Assembly: GCA_025594325.1 (NCBI GenBank)
Contig: JANHCV010000004.1
Location: 186,001 to 250,000, forward strand
DNA from: Blastocladiella emersonii ATCC 22665
Taxonomy: Eukaryota; Blastocladiomycota; Blastocladiomycetes; Blastocladiales; Blastocladiaceae
DNA: 64,000 nt
Reading direction: 5' to 3'
The translations under genes and the position numbers were made by a program. The first letter of the stretch is position 1. Every line of letters starts with the position of its first letter. Below the pieces are notes generated by a model. That model saw only the letters and a list, made by a program, of their open reading frames with translations. It searched no databases and was not told the DNA's origin. Positions 10,691-20,639 of the stretch are shown here, one piece after another.

Positions 10691-11724
10691 AATGACGACG
10701 CTCTGCCCGTCGGGAGAATAGCTCCAAACGGCGGCACGCGCACTCGTCCTCTGCCGGACCGCGCGACCCTGCTCGCCCACTGAAATCATCGTCTACACTG
10801 CACAGTCAGCAATACGTGCAAGTGTTCGGTTGACCGAGGCATGATGTCCGTGTTCTCGCTTGCAAACTTCCACAATTCTGGCACTTGCCCCAAGTGCTTC
10901 AAAATATTGACGTGTCGAGGAGGCAATGATATCACGCGCCAGCATCATCGCCTACGACTTCCAATTCGGGCGCAGCAGCGATAAGCGCACGCACCAGTAC
11001 TTCGTAGAATCGAAGCGCAACAAGGTGCGACGGGTGGAAAGCTGACGACGGCCTGGCGCGGGGCTCCACAGCAACGAGTCGTCGCCCGCTCAACTCAGCT
11101 CGACCCGCGCTGGCTGCACTAGAGTCCGTGCGGGACAAGAGCGGCACTCACTGTTCGCATGGCCTGAACGAGATAAATGCAATGCATGTAGTTGCATGGG
11201 GGCGTTTTCCATGATTCACCGTGCTACCTAGGGTGGAGTTTTGGTCAAGTCGCGCGCGCGAGCTGAGCTGGGCGGCGCCGCCGCCACTCGCTCGCTCGCT
11301 TCTCACATCAACGTGACGTCCCTGCCACTCCAATCGCGACGCGTCGAGACGCGTGCGGTGCGTCTCGGCCTCGCCAGTCGCGCTCGAAAAGAAAGTACAG
11401 GTGATCGTTCCCACTCGAGTTCAATTCAAAAATAAAAGCAAACAAAAAGCAGCAACAATTCTGGCGGGGGCGAAAACGTGTTGGCAGGACCGAAAAAAAG
11501 GAGCACAGCGAGGGAAAAAGGAGAACCGGCACCACCGCTGCGGTCAGGGCTGTCGGGGCGAGCCTACCAGATTCGAACTTTGCGCCAGCAGGACTCAACA
11601 CTCCCCGACCAGATTCACGCATTAAACGGCAGTTTGGGACCTCCTTGACGACCTCACTCCGTCGCCACGTTGTGACTGCACTTGACCTCGGCCAAATCAA
11701 CGACTCCCAAACTAGACTGGGCAT
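10691..11724. other. Inner part of the left arm, no gene supported
   Basis: Mixed-composition DNA with open frames on both strands but no recognisable protein. A TTCGAATC stretch near 11573 resembles a B-box, but no tRNA fold could be built around it. Both base differences seen between the arms lie here (11201 and 11654), close to the inner boundary. Confidence 0.4.
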
Positions 11725-11784
11725 CGTACATCGCCGAAACGGCTCCCAGCCATTGGTCCTTTGCACATCGGTTGGCGCAAACCC

Positions 11785-11865
11785 TTGCGCGAACCCCCCT
11801 TGCGCGATCCGTTGCGCGAACCCCCCTTGCGCGATCCGTTGCGCGAACCCCCCTTGCGCGACCCG
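11785..11865 (+). repeat. 27-bp minisatellite, three units
   Basis: Three tandem 27-base units at 11785-11811, 11812-11838 and 11839-11865, each made of TTGCGCGAACCCCCC followed by TTGCGCGATCCG (ACCCG in the last). The units keep reading frames open in several frames on both strands, so long open frames over them should not be taken as genes. Related TTGGCGCAA and GCGCAAAC words continue to about 11980. The array begins 60 bases inside the spacer from the left-arm boundary. Confidence 0.9.
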
Positions 11866-12074
11866 TTGCGCGAGGGTTTGCGCAAAGGGGCCAATGTTGG
11901 GCACCATCGAGACCCCATGTATGCGCAAACCAGGGCCTCGGTTCGCGCAAACGTTGGCGCAAGAGGTCGCGCCTGGTTCGCGCCGCCGGACGCGCTGCGC
12001 CTCAATATAGAATCACGTGCTCACCCTGAGAGGCATTCCGATAGACCGATTCGAATAATAGCTCTGTATTATTC

Positions 12075-12967
12075 ATGATACGCCGCTGCTCGCGGCCGCC
12101 ACCGCGCCCATCCAGCCCTCGCGGCCACAGCTCGCCCGTGGCCACCACCGCTGCCGCCACTCCTTGAACTTGATGCACGAGAACCGGCTCTTGAGCTTGG
12201 TCTTGATGCCGCCGACGCGTGGCCGGCTGTGTCGTTGTAATCGACCTTGATCGGGTCGAGCGCGCGCGCTTGATGGCCGCGCGGTGGCTGGCGCCCTTGA
12301 TCACCTTGAGCGACTTGATCTCGAACACGGCGTTGGCGATGACCACAGTCGCGGGCCGTCGCAGCGAGCCGAGCTCGGACTTGTGCGCCGCTGACTGTCG
12401 TTGCCCTGGTGCGGAGGGGCATGGGGTTAGCGAGGCGGTGCGAAGCGGTAGTTGTGCGCAAGAGACGCACCGAGTGGTCATGATGGCCGCGGGCGACTTA
12501 TCCGTGCACGACAGCGAGTCAAGGAACTTGGACTTGTCGATCGCGATGCCAGCGACCTTCAGCTTGATCTATAGCGGGGTAGATGCGAGCGTGTCAGAGA
12601 GGGTCTCGTGGCGCGCGTCTAAGGCCGCGTACCAGATCGAGAACGCACCGCGACCAAGCTTGCACTGGATCTTGCCGTACTCGACCTCGAATGCCTTGGC
12701 GGGTGCGAGGAAGTCGATGGCCATGGTCGGGGCCGTGGTTGACGTTGCTCGAAAGCTTGACGGCCGTCGCGGACGCGTCCTTGGTGACCATGGCGGTGCA
12801 GTTGGTGATTGAGTCGATCTCGGCCTTGAAGACACCATGGGCACGCGGGCGACGGCGGCCACAATGTCCGGGCGGCGCAGACGCCCACAGCGAGTGAGAA
12901 AGCGTACCGCATCGCGGAGCAGCTTGGCGGCCAGGCCAACAAGCCCAAGCACGTCATGGTCCTTCAC
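12075..12967 (-). pseudogene. Decayed multi-exon gene, unrecognised
   Basis: Minus-strand pieces in changing frames look coding: LGLVGLAAKLLRDAVRFLTR (about 12950-12880), VFKAEIDSITNCTAMVTKD (about 12835-12780), AIDFLAPAKAFEVEYGKIQ followed by KLGRGAFSIWYAALDARHE (about 12725-12600), IKLKVAGIAIDKSKFLD (about 12570-12500) and ANAVFEIKSLKVIKGASHR (about 12345-12280). A TAG acceptor-like signal precedes the fourth piece. The pieces do not join cleanly and I do not recognise the protein. Either an intron-rich gene I could not splice or a decayed one. Confidence 0.3.
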
Positions 12968-13111
12968 AATGAAGTTGTGTCACGCGCGCGTTTGGCACGT
13001 GCGCTGTGACGTCTTGGATTGTTGAGCCGCCGCTCGCTCGCACTCTGTTCCCGCTCCCTGCTGTTTAACCACATACATCCTTGTTCGCTAGTCATTGTGT
13101 ATTCGGCCCTC

Positions 13112-13469
13112 CCTGGGCGCTCTGTTACACTTCGAACAGCCTACCCGGTTGGCTCTCACCATGAGCTACTTGAACAAGGCCGCTCAACAGATCGTTGGCG
13201 ACTGCCCCGTGCTTGCAGACCTCACGCCCGCGCACGTCGAGTTCATGCAGCAGTCGCTCGTGCAGAAGAACCTCAACCCCGTCCAGGCCGTGTGCATCCT
13301 GGCGATGCAGGTTGGCAACCTCAAGTCAGAGCTGCAGCAGCAGCAGGCGACTGTCGTTGAGACGGCGGCGCAGTACAATCAGATCCAGCAACAACTCGCG
13401 GTGACGCAGCAGCAGGCGCAGGCGGCTGAGAAGGCTTGCACCAAGGCGGTGCCTGGGCGCTCTGTTACA
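13112..13469 (+). repeat. 18-bp direct repeats bracketing the small coiled-coil gene
   Basis: CCTGGGCGCTCTGTTACA occurs at 13112-13129 and again at 13452-13469, identical over 18 bases. The first copy lies 31 bases before the start codon and the second lies where the reading frame changes. This is longer than expected by chance at this spacing. Confidence 0.8.
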
Positions 13470-13502
13470 ATTTGCCTTGTCTGTCAACACCAACGACCTT
13501 GA
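13161..13502 (+). CDS. Small Gln-rich coiled-coil protein, hypothetical
   Basis: An ATG in good context (CTCACCATGAGC) opens a 113-codon frame. Residues 1-55 look globular (NKAAQQIVGDCPVLADL, PAHVEFMQQSLVQ); residues about 55-95 are Gln/Ala-rich and should form a coiled coil. After about 13447 the frame enters the second copy of an 18-bp direct repeat (13452-13469) and loses coding character. The coil appears to resume one frame over at 13477 (NDLETARRETQKTVKD), so the present 3' end may be frameshifted, or an intron 13449-13503 may join the two in frame. No family recognised. Confidence 0.45.
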   Translation: MSYLNKAAQQIVGDCPVLADLTPAHVEFMQQSLVQKNLNPVQAVCILAMQVGNLKSELQQQQATVVETAAQYNQIQQQLAVTQQQAQAAEKACTKAVPGRSVTICLVCQHQRP

Positions 13503-13862
13503 GACTGCACGGCGGGAAACGCAAAAGACGGTCAAAGACGGGAGGCCGGCGGGCTTGCCCCTCCCATATTGCGAGGGGTGCCTAGCTCGTGGAAGGTCCG
13601 TGGAAGCCGCCTTGGTGGCTGGAATCGGCTCGCGGACGCCACCATTCATGAGCAATGCCTCGTTCCGACGGCGGATTTCGTCACCGCGGCACCAGTTCAT
13701 GAGCTCGTTGCTAATTTTGCTGGCCGGGGTAGCCCGACCGCTGACCCAGAAGCTCGGCTTGGGGACTTGGGCGCCGCCGCGCCGTCTCCCCTTCGTCCCT
13801 TGCCCTGGTTGCGCACTCTTCCCCACATTCAACCCTCCTGTACAGCCCACGACTTAATCACC

Positions 13863-14470
13863 ATGTCGAACAACAACATGAACCCGATGGAGCGCCTTGC
13901 AGCCTTGGACAATTACTGCGTGCAGCTTAAGGGAGCGTTGGACCATCAGCAGGGCGAACTCGTCCAGCTGCGCAAGTATCTCGCACCTATCGCTGAACTG
14001 GACCCCAACGGCGACATCTTGCGTCAGCTTGTGTTCGATGCGCAGGAGAACCCGCTATGGGACGGGCTCAAAACCGCTCAGGCGGCGGCTGTCACGGCTC
14101 AGCGCAAGGTGCGCTCTGAGGCCCAAAAGAAGAAGGAGACGGACCCTGGCCGTGCAGTACGTGAGGCTCAACAGCAGGTACTCCATAGGAAGCAAGCTAA
14201 TCATGACCGTGTAGGCGTACGTTCGCGCCATGACCAACACCTGGGTCGTCGTAGTCAACACTACGCGAAAAGGACAAACTGCTCACGCAGGTTAAGAAAC
14301 GGCACTCGGACCGCGCGGTCAAGTGCGCTACCTGGGTGTTCAACATGTGCGCCATGCATCACAACTACACGATCGGCAATCAAGTGTACGACGACCACAG
14401 CAAGCTCCTTGCAAGCATCCGCAAGCAAGTTGTGGACTCGATTTTCGCCGCCCCGCGCAACGCGTCATGA
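13863..14470 (+). CDS. Small coiled-coil protein, hypothetical, two exons
   Basis: The ATG at 13863 (ATCACCATGTCG) opens a frame rich in Leu/Gln helices (MERLAALDNYCVQLKGAL, then AELDPNGDILRQLVFDAQ). A second clearly coding frame starts at 14255 (LREKDKLLTQVKKRHSDRAVK ... VDSIFAAPRNAS) and ends in TGA at 14470. An intron from GTACTC at 14177 (or GTACGT at 14157) to the TAG at 14252-14254 joins them in phase, giving about 170-176 residues. There is no domain I recognise. It sits between decayed elements and could be part of one of them or a lineage-specific gene. Confidence 0.5.
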
Positions 14471-14709
14471 GCCCAGCGCCGTCGAAAGTTGATCGATAAT
14501 TATATATTGTTTGATTTCCGCAAAGCATTCAGCTCTTTCGTAAGGTGAGACAACTTTGAGCTCAGTCGCGCCAACGCGTCAAGGGCGCAGATCAGGCGTC
14601 ACGTGATATCAAAACGCGTCTCACGCGTGAGACATCGGAGAACCGCGGTCCCTCCGCTCTCGCCAGGAAACCGATGGATTGGCGAGGGTCAAAACTGGAT
14701 GAGATACAT

Positions 14710-17700
14710 TTACTTCCACATGTAGAACTCGTAGTGAAGTTTGGGAAGGGGAATGGTGGAAAGACAAACAACGTGGCCCTGCGCACGCTCCTCGCGGACA
14801 ACGGCGCGGGCCTCGATGGTGTACATGGGCAAGACGTGTAACACGGGGTCTTTCCTGATCGTCGCGTGGAAGCCCGCCCGCAGCCCGCACGAGTTGGCGT
14901 AGGTCGGGTGGTACTGGTCGGGATCTTGCGGCGAGTAGAGCTCCACAAGCGCAAGATAGTGGTCGCGGCCAAGCAGCCTACGAGGAGCGTGAGGTCAATC
15001 GGTGGGCGGAAATCTTTTGGCGCTTCGGCGCGAGGTTGAGCGTACGTGCGGATGAAAAAGTAGTGAACACGCGCGAGCGATATGCTCATTTCGTTGTTGC
15101 CGGGAAAGCGGACGTAAACCCAGCTGTTGCGGGCTGTGCGAGTATCGCACGCCGACAGGGTCACGCCTCGAAATTTCGCCAGGCGGAACCAGCGCGCAGT
15201 CGCAGTTTCGAGAATCGGGTCGTCGACCTCGTTGGCGTACAAGTCCGAGTAATGGTAGCGGATCAGGGCGTCCAGATCGCGTGTCGCGGACGGGTGCGGC
15301 GACGAGTACGGGCACTCCCTCGAGAGGATGATCGAGTCCATGCACGCACCCGAGTACGGCGAGACCGTGTCACGTCCCGTTGAACCGCTCGTACGCGAAG
15401 CACCACGTCTGCTGCGGCGGGCCGTAGTTGCGGATGTCGTCGAAGATGTGCGTCGCGTTGTGCGCGTTGATGGTGAAGAGCTTGGGTATGTTCTTATCCA
15501 GAAACGCGTAGTCGAGGAACGCAAAGTACTCGCGCTTGTCGTAGTCGAGCTTGGCGTCCGTGATCATGGGCTGCGTGATGGTGCGCGCGAACTCGACGAA
15601 ATGTGCCCAGCCGCGGCGGTGCACCTCGGGCATGGCGACCTTGGCGAACAGGTGGTTGCTGAGGTGCGTTATAAAGTTGCGCAGCTCGTACGCCTTGAAG
15701 GTTGAGAAGCCCAACTTGAAGCCCGCTGGAAGCCGCCCAATCTCGGCCGGGATCGTAATCTTCTTCATCTCCTTCTCCATCTGCTCGAGCATGTTGGGCT
15801 GGAGAATGATGTCCTTCTTCTTGACTGCGGCACGCGACGCCTTGTCAGTCAGACAGGTGCCGTTGGTGTAGAACGTGAGCGCGCGCCGCCCGATTCCTAG
15901 ACGCGTTGCGTGAGAACGTTATTAGTGAGGTGAGCGAGCAAATGCCCACAGCGCAGCCCCGTACCCAGATACACGCAGTGCATCACGTCCGTGACGGCGT
16001 GTTTTCCGACCTTGAGGTACGGCAGACGCAGGAGCGACGAGTAGCGAACGCCGTGCGTCTTGGTGATGTTGTTGCGCTCCGTGATCGTCTTGGCGTTGAG
16101 CCACTCCTCGGCGTAGTGTCGATGTTCTGCGTCGGTGCGAGGCTCGCACGCCTCGTCGTGGCGGCCCGTGTACCCATGCTCCATGTTGCGCTTGCACCGA
16201 GTGCACGCGGCATGGCCCTCGTGCCCAATGAAGCCACACAGCTTGCGCATCGCGGGCTGGTCGGCCGAGATGAGGATGAGCGCGACGCGCAGGCGGTACA
16301 TGCGCTTCACGCCGTTGTGGGTAAGCTCAACGAGGTGGCCGTTGTAGTACAGGTCGAGGAGCTGACACACAATGATCTCGATGTAATGGTCGAGTTGTTT
16401 GAGCTTCGGTTCGCGTGGACCGGGCAGGAGGGCGAGCAGGATGCGGTACGCGATCTTCTCACGCACGGCGAGCGGCAGGTTGAGGAGCGTGAAGTAGATG
16501 CCGCCGATCGAGTAGTGCTTGTGGATCTCGAACCAGTCGATGTTCGAGCCGAGAGCGACGCGCACCTCGATGGCGTTGTCCGGGTCGCCCGGTTTGGGCT
16601 CCGTAAACGAGCGGAAGAATGGCTGGGTTGGATCGAGGGGGCACCGAATGTCGTTGTTCCACACCGCGCCGTGGTACAGGTGCGAGTGGAAGTCTGGCTC
16701 CTCGCGAAGGTTGCAGTCGTATTCGCAGAACGGGTTGTTGCCGCGCGACTTCTCGCTGAGGTCGGCCGAGTTGTTGGTGTAGTCGAGTACGCCGTCGCGC
16801 GCGTAGAGGTCCCCGAGCACCTGGGCCAAACTGGCGACTGGGTACGGGGCGACTGGTACGCCGTCGGACACGACGAGCTCGCCACACGGCTGCGTCTTGC
16901 GGAACGCCGTGTTCTTGCAGTACAGCGTGTCCTTGGGCCCAAAGTCGTCTGGCGCGAGCACCTCGTGGCACTTTGGACACGCGGCGAAGATGACGGGCTT
17001 GATGTCAAACCCGGTGTTCTCGCTCATCGACTTCCACAACAAGTGCAGCTTGTGGTCGTCAAACTTGTCCGATGGCTTGGGGATCCACTCGGGCTGGCAG
17101 GGAGCCTCGGAAACGATCTCCTGCACGTCTTGTTCAGGCAGCCTGCGGCGCAGCGCGTCGAGGAGGGCGCGCCTGCGTACGAGCCTGTCCCAGTGACGCC
17201 GCAGCGTGCGGTTGTACCCCAAAATGTTGCCCTCGATGGCGGCGCGCGGGAACTTGCGGACGACGGCGTCGACGCAGACCTTGATGGCCTCAGCGCAAGA
17301 AAACGGCTGATACCCGAACAGCTTGTCCACTCGAGCTGCAAGCGACATGTGAGCGACAGCTTCTACACGCGAGAATCGTTGAATCGTGGGCGGTGCATAT
17401 CACGAATAACGCGAACAAGTCGAGACGTACGAGGGCCGGTGAAAATGCCGCGCATCTTCTCGTACAGCGCCAGGAACGCCTCCTCGCGTTCAGCGTGCAG
17501 ATTGTCGGCCTCGAGCTTGAGCTCGGGCTCGCCGCGGTCGCGCGCGTTGTCCGCGTTGCCAACGCGCGTGTCGTCCGCGTCACGGGCGCGCGCGTCGTCC
17601 GCGTCGCGTTCGAGTGGGTCTTCCACGTCGCAGTCGCGTGGATCGTCCACCTCGCGCCTGCCGAGCAGCGTGAACAGCTCGCCGTGGAGCTCGATGTCCT

Positions 17701-18556
17701 CGCGGCGCGACTCGTCACCGTCGTGGTCGTCATTGTGAACCGCCGCAGCAGTCCCACTGCCGCCCTCGAGGTCAGACGATGGCGACGGGGGTCGAGAACC
17801 AGTTGAGTCGCTTGGGCGACGCGCGGCGAGAAGGACCGCGGACCGAGCCGCGACACGGGCGTGGATCCAGCCCATGACGATGGCCTGCGTCGCTTCGAGC
17901 GGTCCCTCATTACCGCACAAGCGATAGGGAAGGCGCGTCTCGCGGACAAGCTGACGAAGCGCGGCAGGAGGAGCCCGACGGGACGTCGGCGGATGGTCGG
18001 GCGCAGACTCGGACGCAGAAACGGGCGCATCGAGTTCTCGTGGGTCGAGCGGGCCACTGTCCTCGAGATTGACGCCCACAGCCGAACCAGGCCCGGAACT
18101 GCCGCCAGTCACGGGCCCAGGTGCCAGCTTCTGCGCATTGGCCAACTTTTTAAGTCTTTGGCGCTCGAGGATGATGGCGCGGATCTCCTCAGCGGTGGGG
18201 AGCGGCTGCCCGAGATGGTCCAGGTTGTTGTAGCGGTTCTGGAAAGTTTGGATGGTTCAAGCCCAAGTGCCGCTGCCCTTCATTCGACGGAATCGTGTCT
18301 CGTCGTAGAGGTAAATGAGCGCCTCGCACGCGCCAGGATGCGTCATGTGGACCGGATCCACGCGGTGCTTCTTGGCGGTCTGCGTAGTGACGACAAGTCC
18401 GCTAGGGCCAGCTTCTGCAACGCAGATCGAGCATGTGCAGGCCTCTTGATCTTCCACAGCTTGCCCGTGCTTGAAGTTTTGACGGAGGCGCTTCGGAGGA
18501 AACGGTTCGTGCCGCGTCGACTGAAGCGTCGCGGATCGGTCGGCGGGCGGGCTCAT
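14710..18556 (-). pseudogene. Tnp2-type (CACTA-like) transposase gene, decayed
   Basis: Fungal DNA-transposon protein of the Tnp2 family, which would cut and move the element in the nucleus. From the N-terminus (ATG at 18556): Cys-rich motif CTCSICVAEAG followed by KKHRVD; acidic Asp-rich linker; a CPKCHEVL/LYCKN zinc-binding stretch; transposase core with ISADQPAMRKLCGF, HAACTRC, RYSSLLRLPY and VTDVMHCVYLG; then a DUF4218-like region INAHNATHIFDDI and WCFAYERFNG; C-terminal region ending LPKLHYEFYMWK. Introns at 17363-17430 and 14978-15045 keep phase. Breaks: an in-frame TGA at 18257-18259 and frame changes near 15900 and 15372. Terminal inverted repeats were not found, so element ends are unknown. 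Confidence 0.8.
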
Positions 18557-19879
18557 GGTGAAGGCACGGCGACACGGCGACAAGTTTTCGTTGCGGATAA
18601 CGTCCGAATAGCTTACTTCTTGCTGTATGACGGTGATCACGCATGGTTGCAAGTGGTCGCGCACCCTGGGACTGCGCGACACCCGCGGCGCGTGACGCGT
18701 CAACGCGTCTCGCGGAGCACGTGCCAGGTGCGGGCTGCGCACTGCGGCTTGTTGGAGCCGAGGCACCAGCCCCACCGTCGCCGCCGACTATAAAGTCCGC
18801 CGGCTCCCCGCCTCCCTCCCTCTCTTGTTCACCACTTGCTGCAACAAGCGTTTTCCCTCGCCCACCATGTATTGCTGCCGCTCAAATTGAACGCGGACCA
18901 CCTCGGTATCATGCATGTACTTCCCTTGTTGCCTGCGGCCGTACCTTTGTCGATCCTCGACCTGACCCAGGTTTGTCGTCACATACAGCCCCGCTGTGCG
19001 CCGACGGCTCCAGCATGGTCATCTTCCGCCACAAGTACCGTTGAGGCGTCCGCGCAAGGTACGCTGCGCGCACGTTAGGCGACTCGCCGCTCGGCGCTGA
19101 CTCTGCCCCGCGACAGGTTATCTGCAGCTTGCTCAACTCGCGATTTCGTCGCACGAACATGCCAGGTTTGCCAAGCGCTGGTATGGAGTGATGTTCCCGT
19201 GACTAGATACCGTGTCCACGAACTCACGCCGTGCGTCCTGTTGCCCCATGTAGCCCAACTCGCGCCTTGTCAAGGTCCAGCTGATCTCGTATAGGATGGT
19301 ACGTGCATCCCATGCCAGTCCCACCCTCTCCCACTTGACTCCTGTGCTAACCGACTCCCCTTCTCGCCGCTCTGCCCACAGATACCCGCGCGACTTTGTG
19401 CAACTGCACCAAGCTCGTCAAGTTGATGGCGAGGGCGGCTCGCGGCCATGGCGATGGCCACCGTTGCTGGTCAGCCCATGCTTAGGTGCTGGGGGTGGTC
19501 GTGCGTCCTGATGCAGCAGTTCTGGTCAGGCTCCCTGTCCTGAATGTAATAAACTAGTATTCAATTTATCTGCAGTATTCGCATCAGTGAGAGCATCAGT
19601 GCTGGTATAATTAGTGCCGTGCTGCGTGGCTGCGCGCGGCCCAGACCGCTGAGCTGGTCCAGTTATAATAAATTGTGGCGCGCTAAGCCTTACCGCGGCG
19701 ATCTGATCGAATCAATCCGCAGCCGTTCAAGCCTGCGCCTCACTTCAGATTCACGCCACAACGCCACGTCGCTCAAGCCGCGGAAGCTTCCTTCTCAGCC
19801 CAGCCGCCCAGGGCTCAAGCCCAGGAATAACTGTTTTTGACCGTCTTTTTGCACTGCGCGCCGCTCAAAGACGGCTGTG
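18557..19879. other. Spacer between the transposase and the retrotransposon
   Basis: No gene supported. A TATA-like ACTATAAAG lies near 18788 on the plus strand, followed about 80 bases later by CCCACCATG at 18863, but that frame closes after seven codons. A short stretch near 19120-19270 (TRDFVARTCQVCQALVW) may be a coding remnant. The AT-richer part about 19540-19690 shows no copy of the sequence 3' of the retrotransposon, so I could not define an LTR here. Confidence 0.35.
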
Positions 19880-20182
19880 GCTTCCCTCCATGCTGCGCTT
19901 GGTGTGGTTATGCTGTTCCACCCCAGCACTGTCATTGCCTTGCCCCTCACCTACGTCAACCATGGCCTTGTCCACCCAGCCACTGCCAACGTGACCATTA
20001 CCATGGGCGGCGATGGCAAACCCGCCTTCACTGACGCCTAGGTCATCACCATAGCCACAGTCCATGACCTTGGCAAGTCGCTGCGCAACAACAAGCAGAA
20101 GTCGACCGCGACCATTTTGGAGCTCAAGCTGTAGACCAACGATTCCAAGACCATCATCCAGGCCCTCAAGGACCAGATCGCC

Positions 20183-20443
20183 ATGAAGGAGACCGCCCTT
20201 GGCAAGGTGGCCGCAGAGCGCAACACCCACACAGCCAACCTGGCCATTGCCATTGGCAAGAAGGAGAACCTTGACTCCAAGATCCAGTCGCTCCAGACCC
20301 AGCTCGCCGACCAGGAGAGAACTATTGCCCAGAAGAACAAGCTCCTTGTCTTGTACCTCACGGGCCAAAACTTGGGCCAGAACTTGGGCCAGAACACGGA
20401 CCAGGCCCCTAACCAACCATCATTTTCAACTCCACTGGTGTAA
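20183..20443 (+). pseudogene. Retrotransposon gag-like coiled-coil remnant
   Basis: An open frame of 86 codons, helical and rich in Lys/Gln (TANLAIAIGKKENLDSK, DQERTIAQKNKLL), with a GQNLGQNLGQN repeat near its end. The same frame upstream to about 19905 carries TAG stops at 20039-20041 and 20132-20134. Likely part of the gag/protease region; no zinc knuckle was seen. Confidence 0.45.
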
Positions 20444-20639
20444 CTGCCAGCATGAGCCTCCTCCCACAAACCCCGCCAACCATTGACCACAACGTGGACT
20501 TCTGGAACTCAGACTTTGGTTTGAGAACTTCCTGACCAGCAAGCTGCGCAACCAGATTGTTTGCCAGCAGTTTGAGCTGTTCCTTGACAAGACCTGCTCA
20601 AGCTCACTGCGACCTACGGCTTGGAGCGCAAGATGGTGC

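Larger units (their letters stand above)
1515..11724 (+). repeat. Left arm of a 10,210-bp inverted repeat
   Basis: Every open frame here recurs in reverse orientation at the position given by 36734 minus its coordinate, and the sum stays constant along the whole arm, so there is no net indel. The outer end is between 1514 and 1515, inside ABC exon 1; the inner end is between 11724 and 11725. I saw two differences between arms: 11654 (T here, complement of A expected opposite, G at 25080) and 11201 (G here, T at 25533). I compared frames and selected stretches by eye and did not do a full base-by-base alignment. Confidence 0.97.

Noticed and set aside
11555-11615. Possible tRNA on the minus strand (GTTCGAATC T-loop-like sequence and a GTCGGGG/CCCCGAC pair)
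   Set aside because: The pair that would form the acceptor stem encloses only 58 bases, the T-arm stem does not pair, and no D-arm or anticodon arm can be placed. A chance stem-loop is more likely.
11682-12078. Several overlapping open frames across the 27-bp repeat
   Set aside because: A 27-base unit (9 codons) keeps any stop-free frame open on both strands. The repeated peptides are an artefact of the minisatellite.
14250-18400. CACTACGC words at 14257 and (reverse) 18384 as transposon termini
   Set aside because: The right-hand word is inside the coding sequence of the Tnp2 N-terminus, and the similarity does not extend beyond eight bases.
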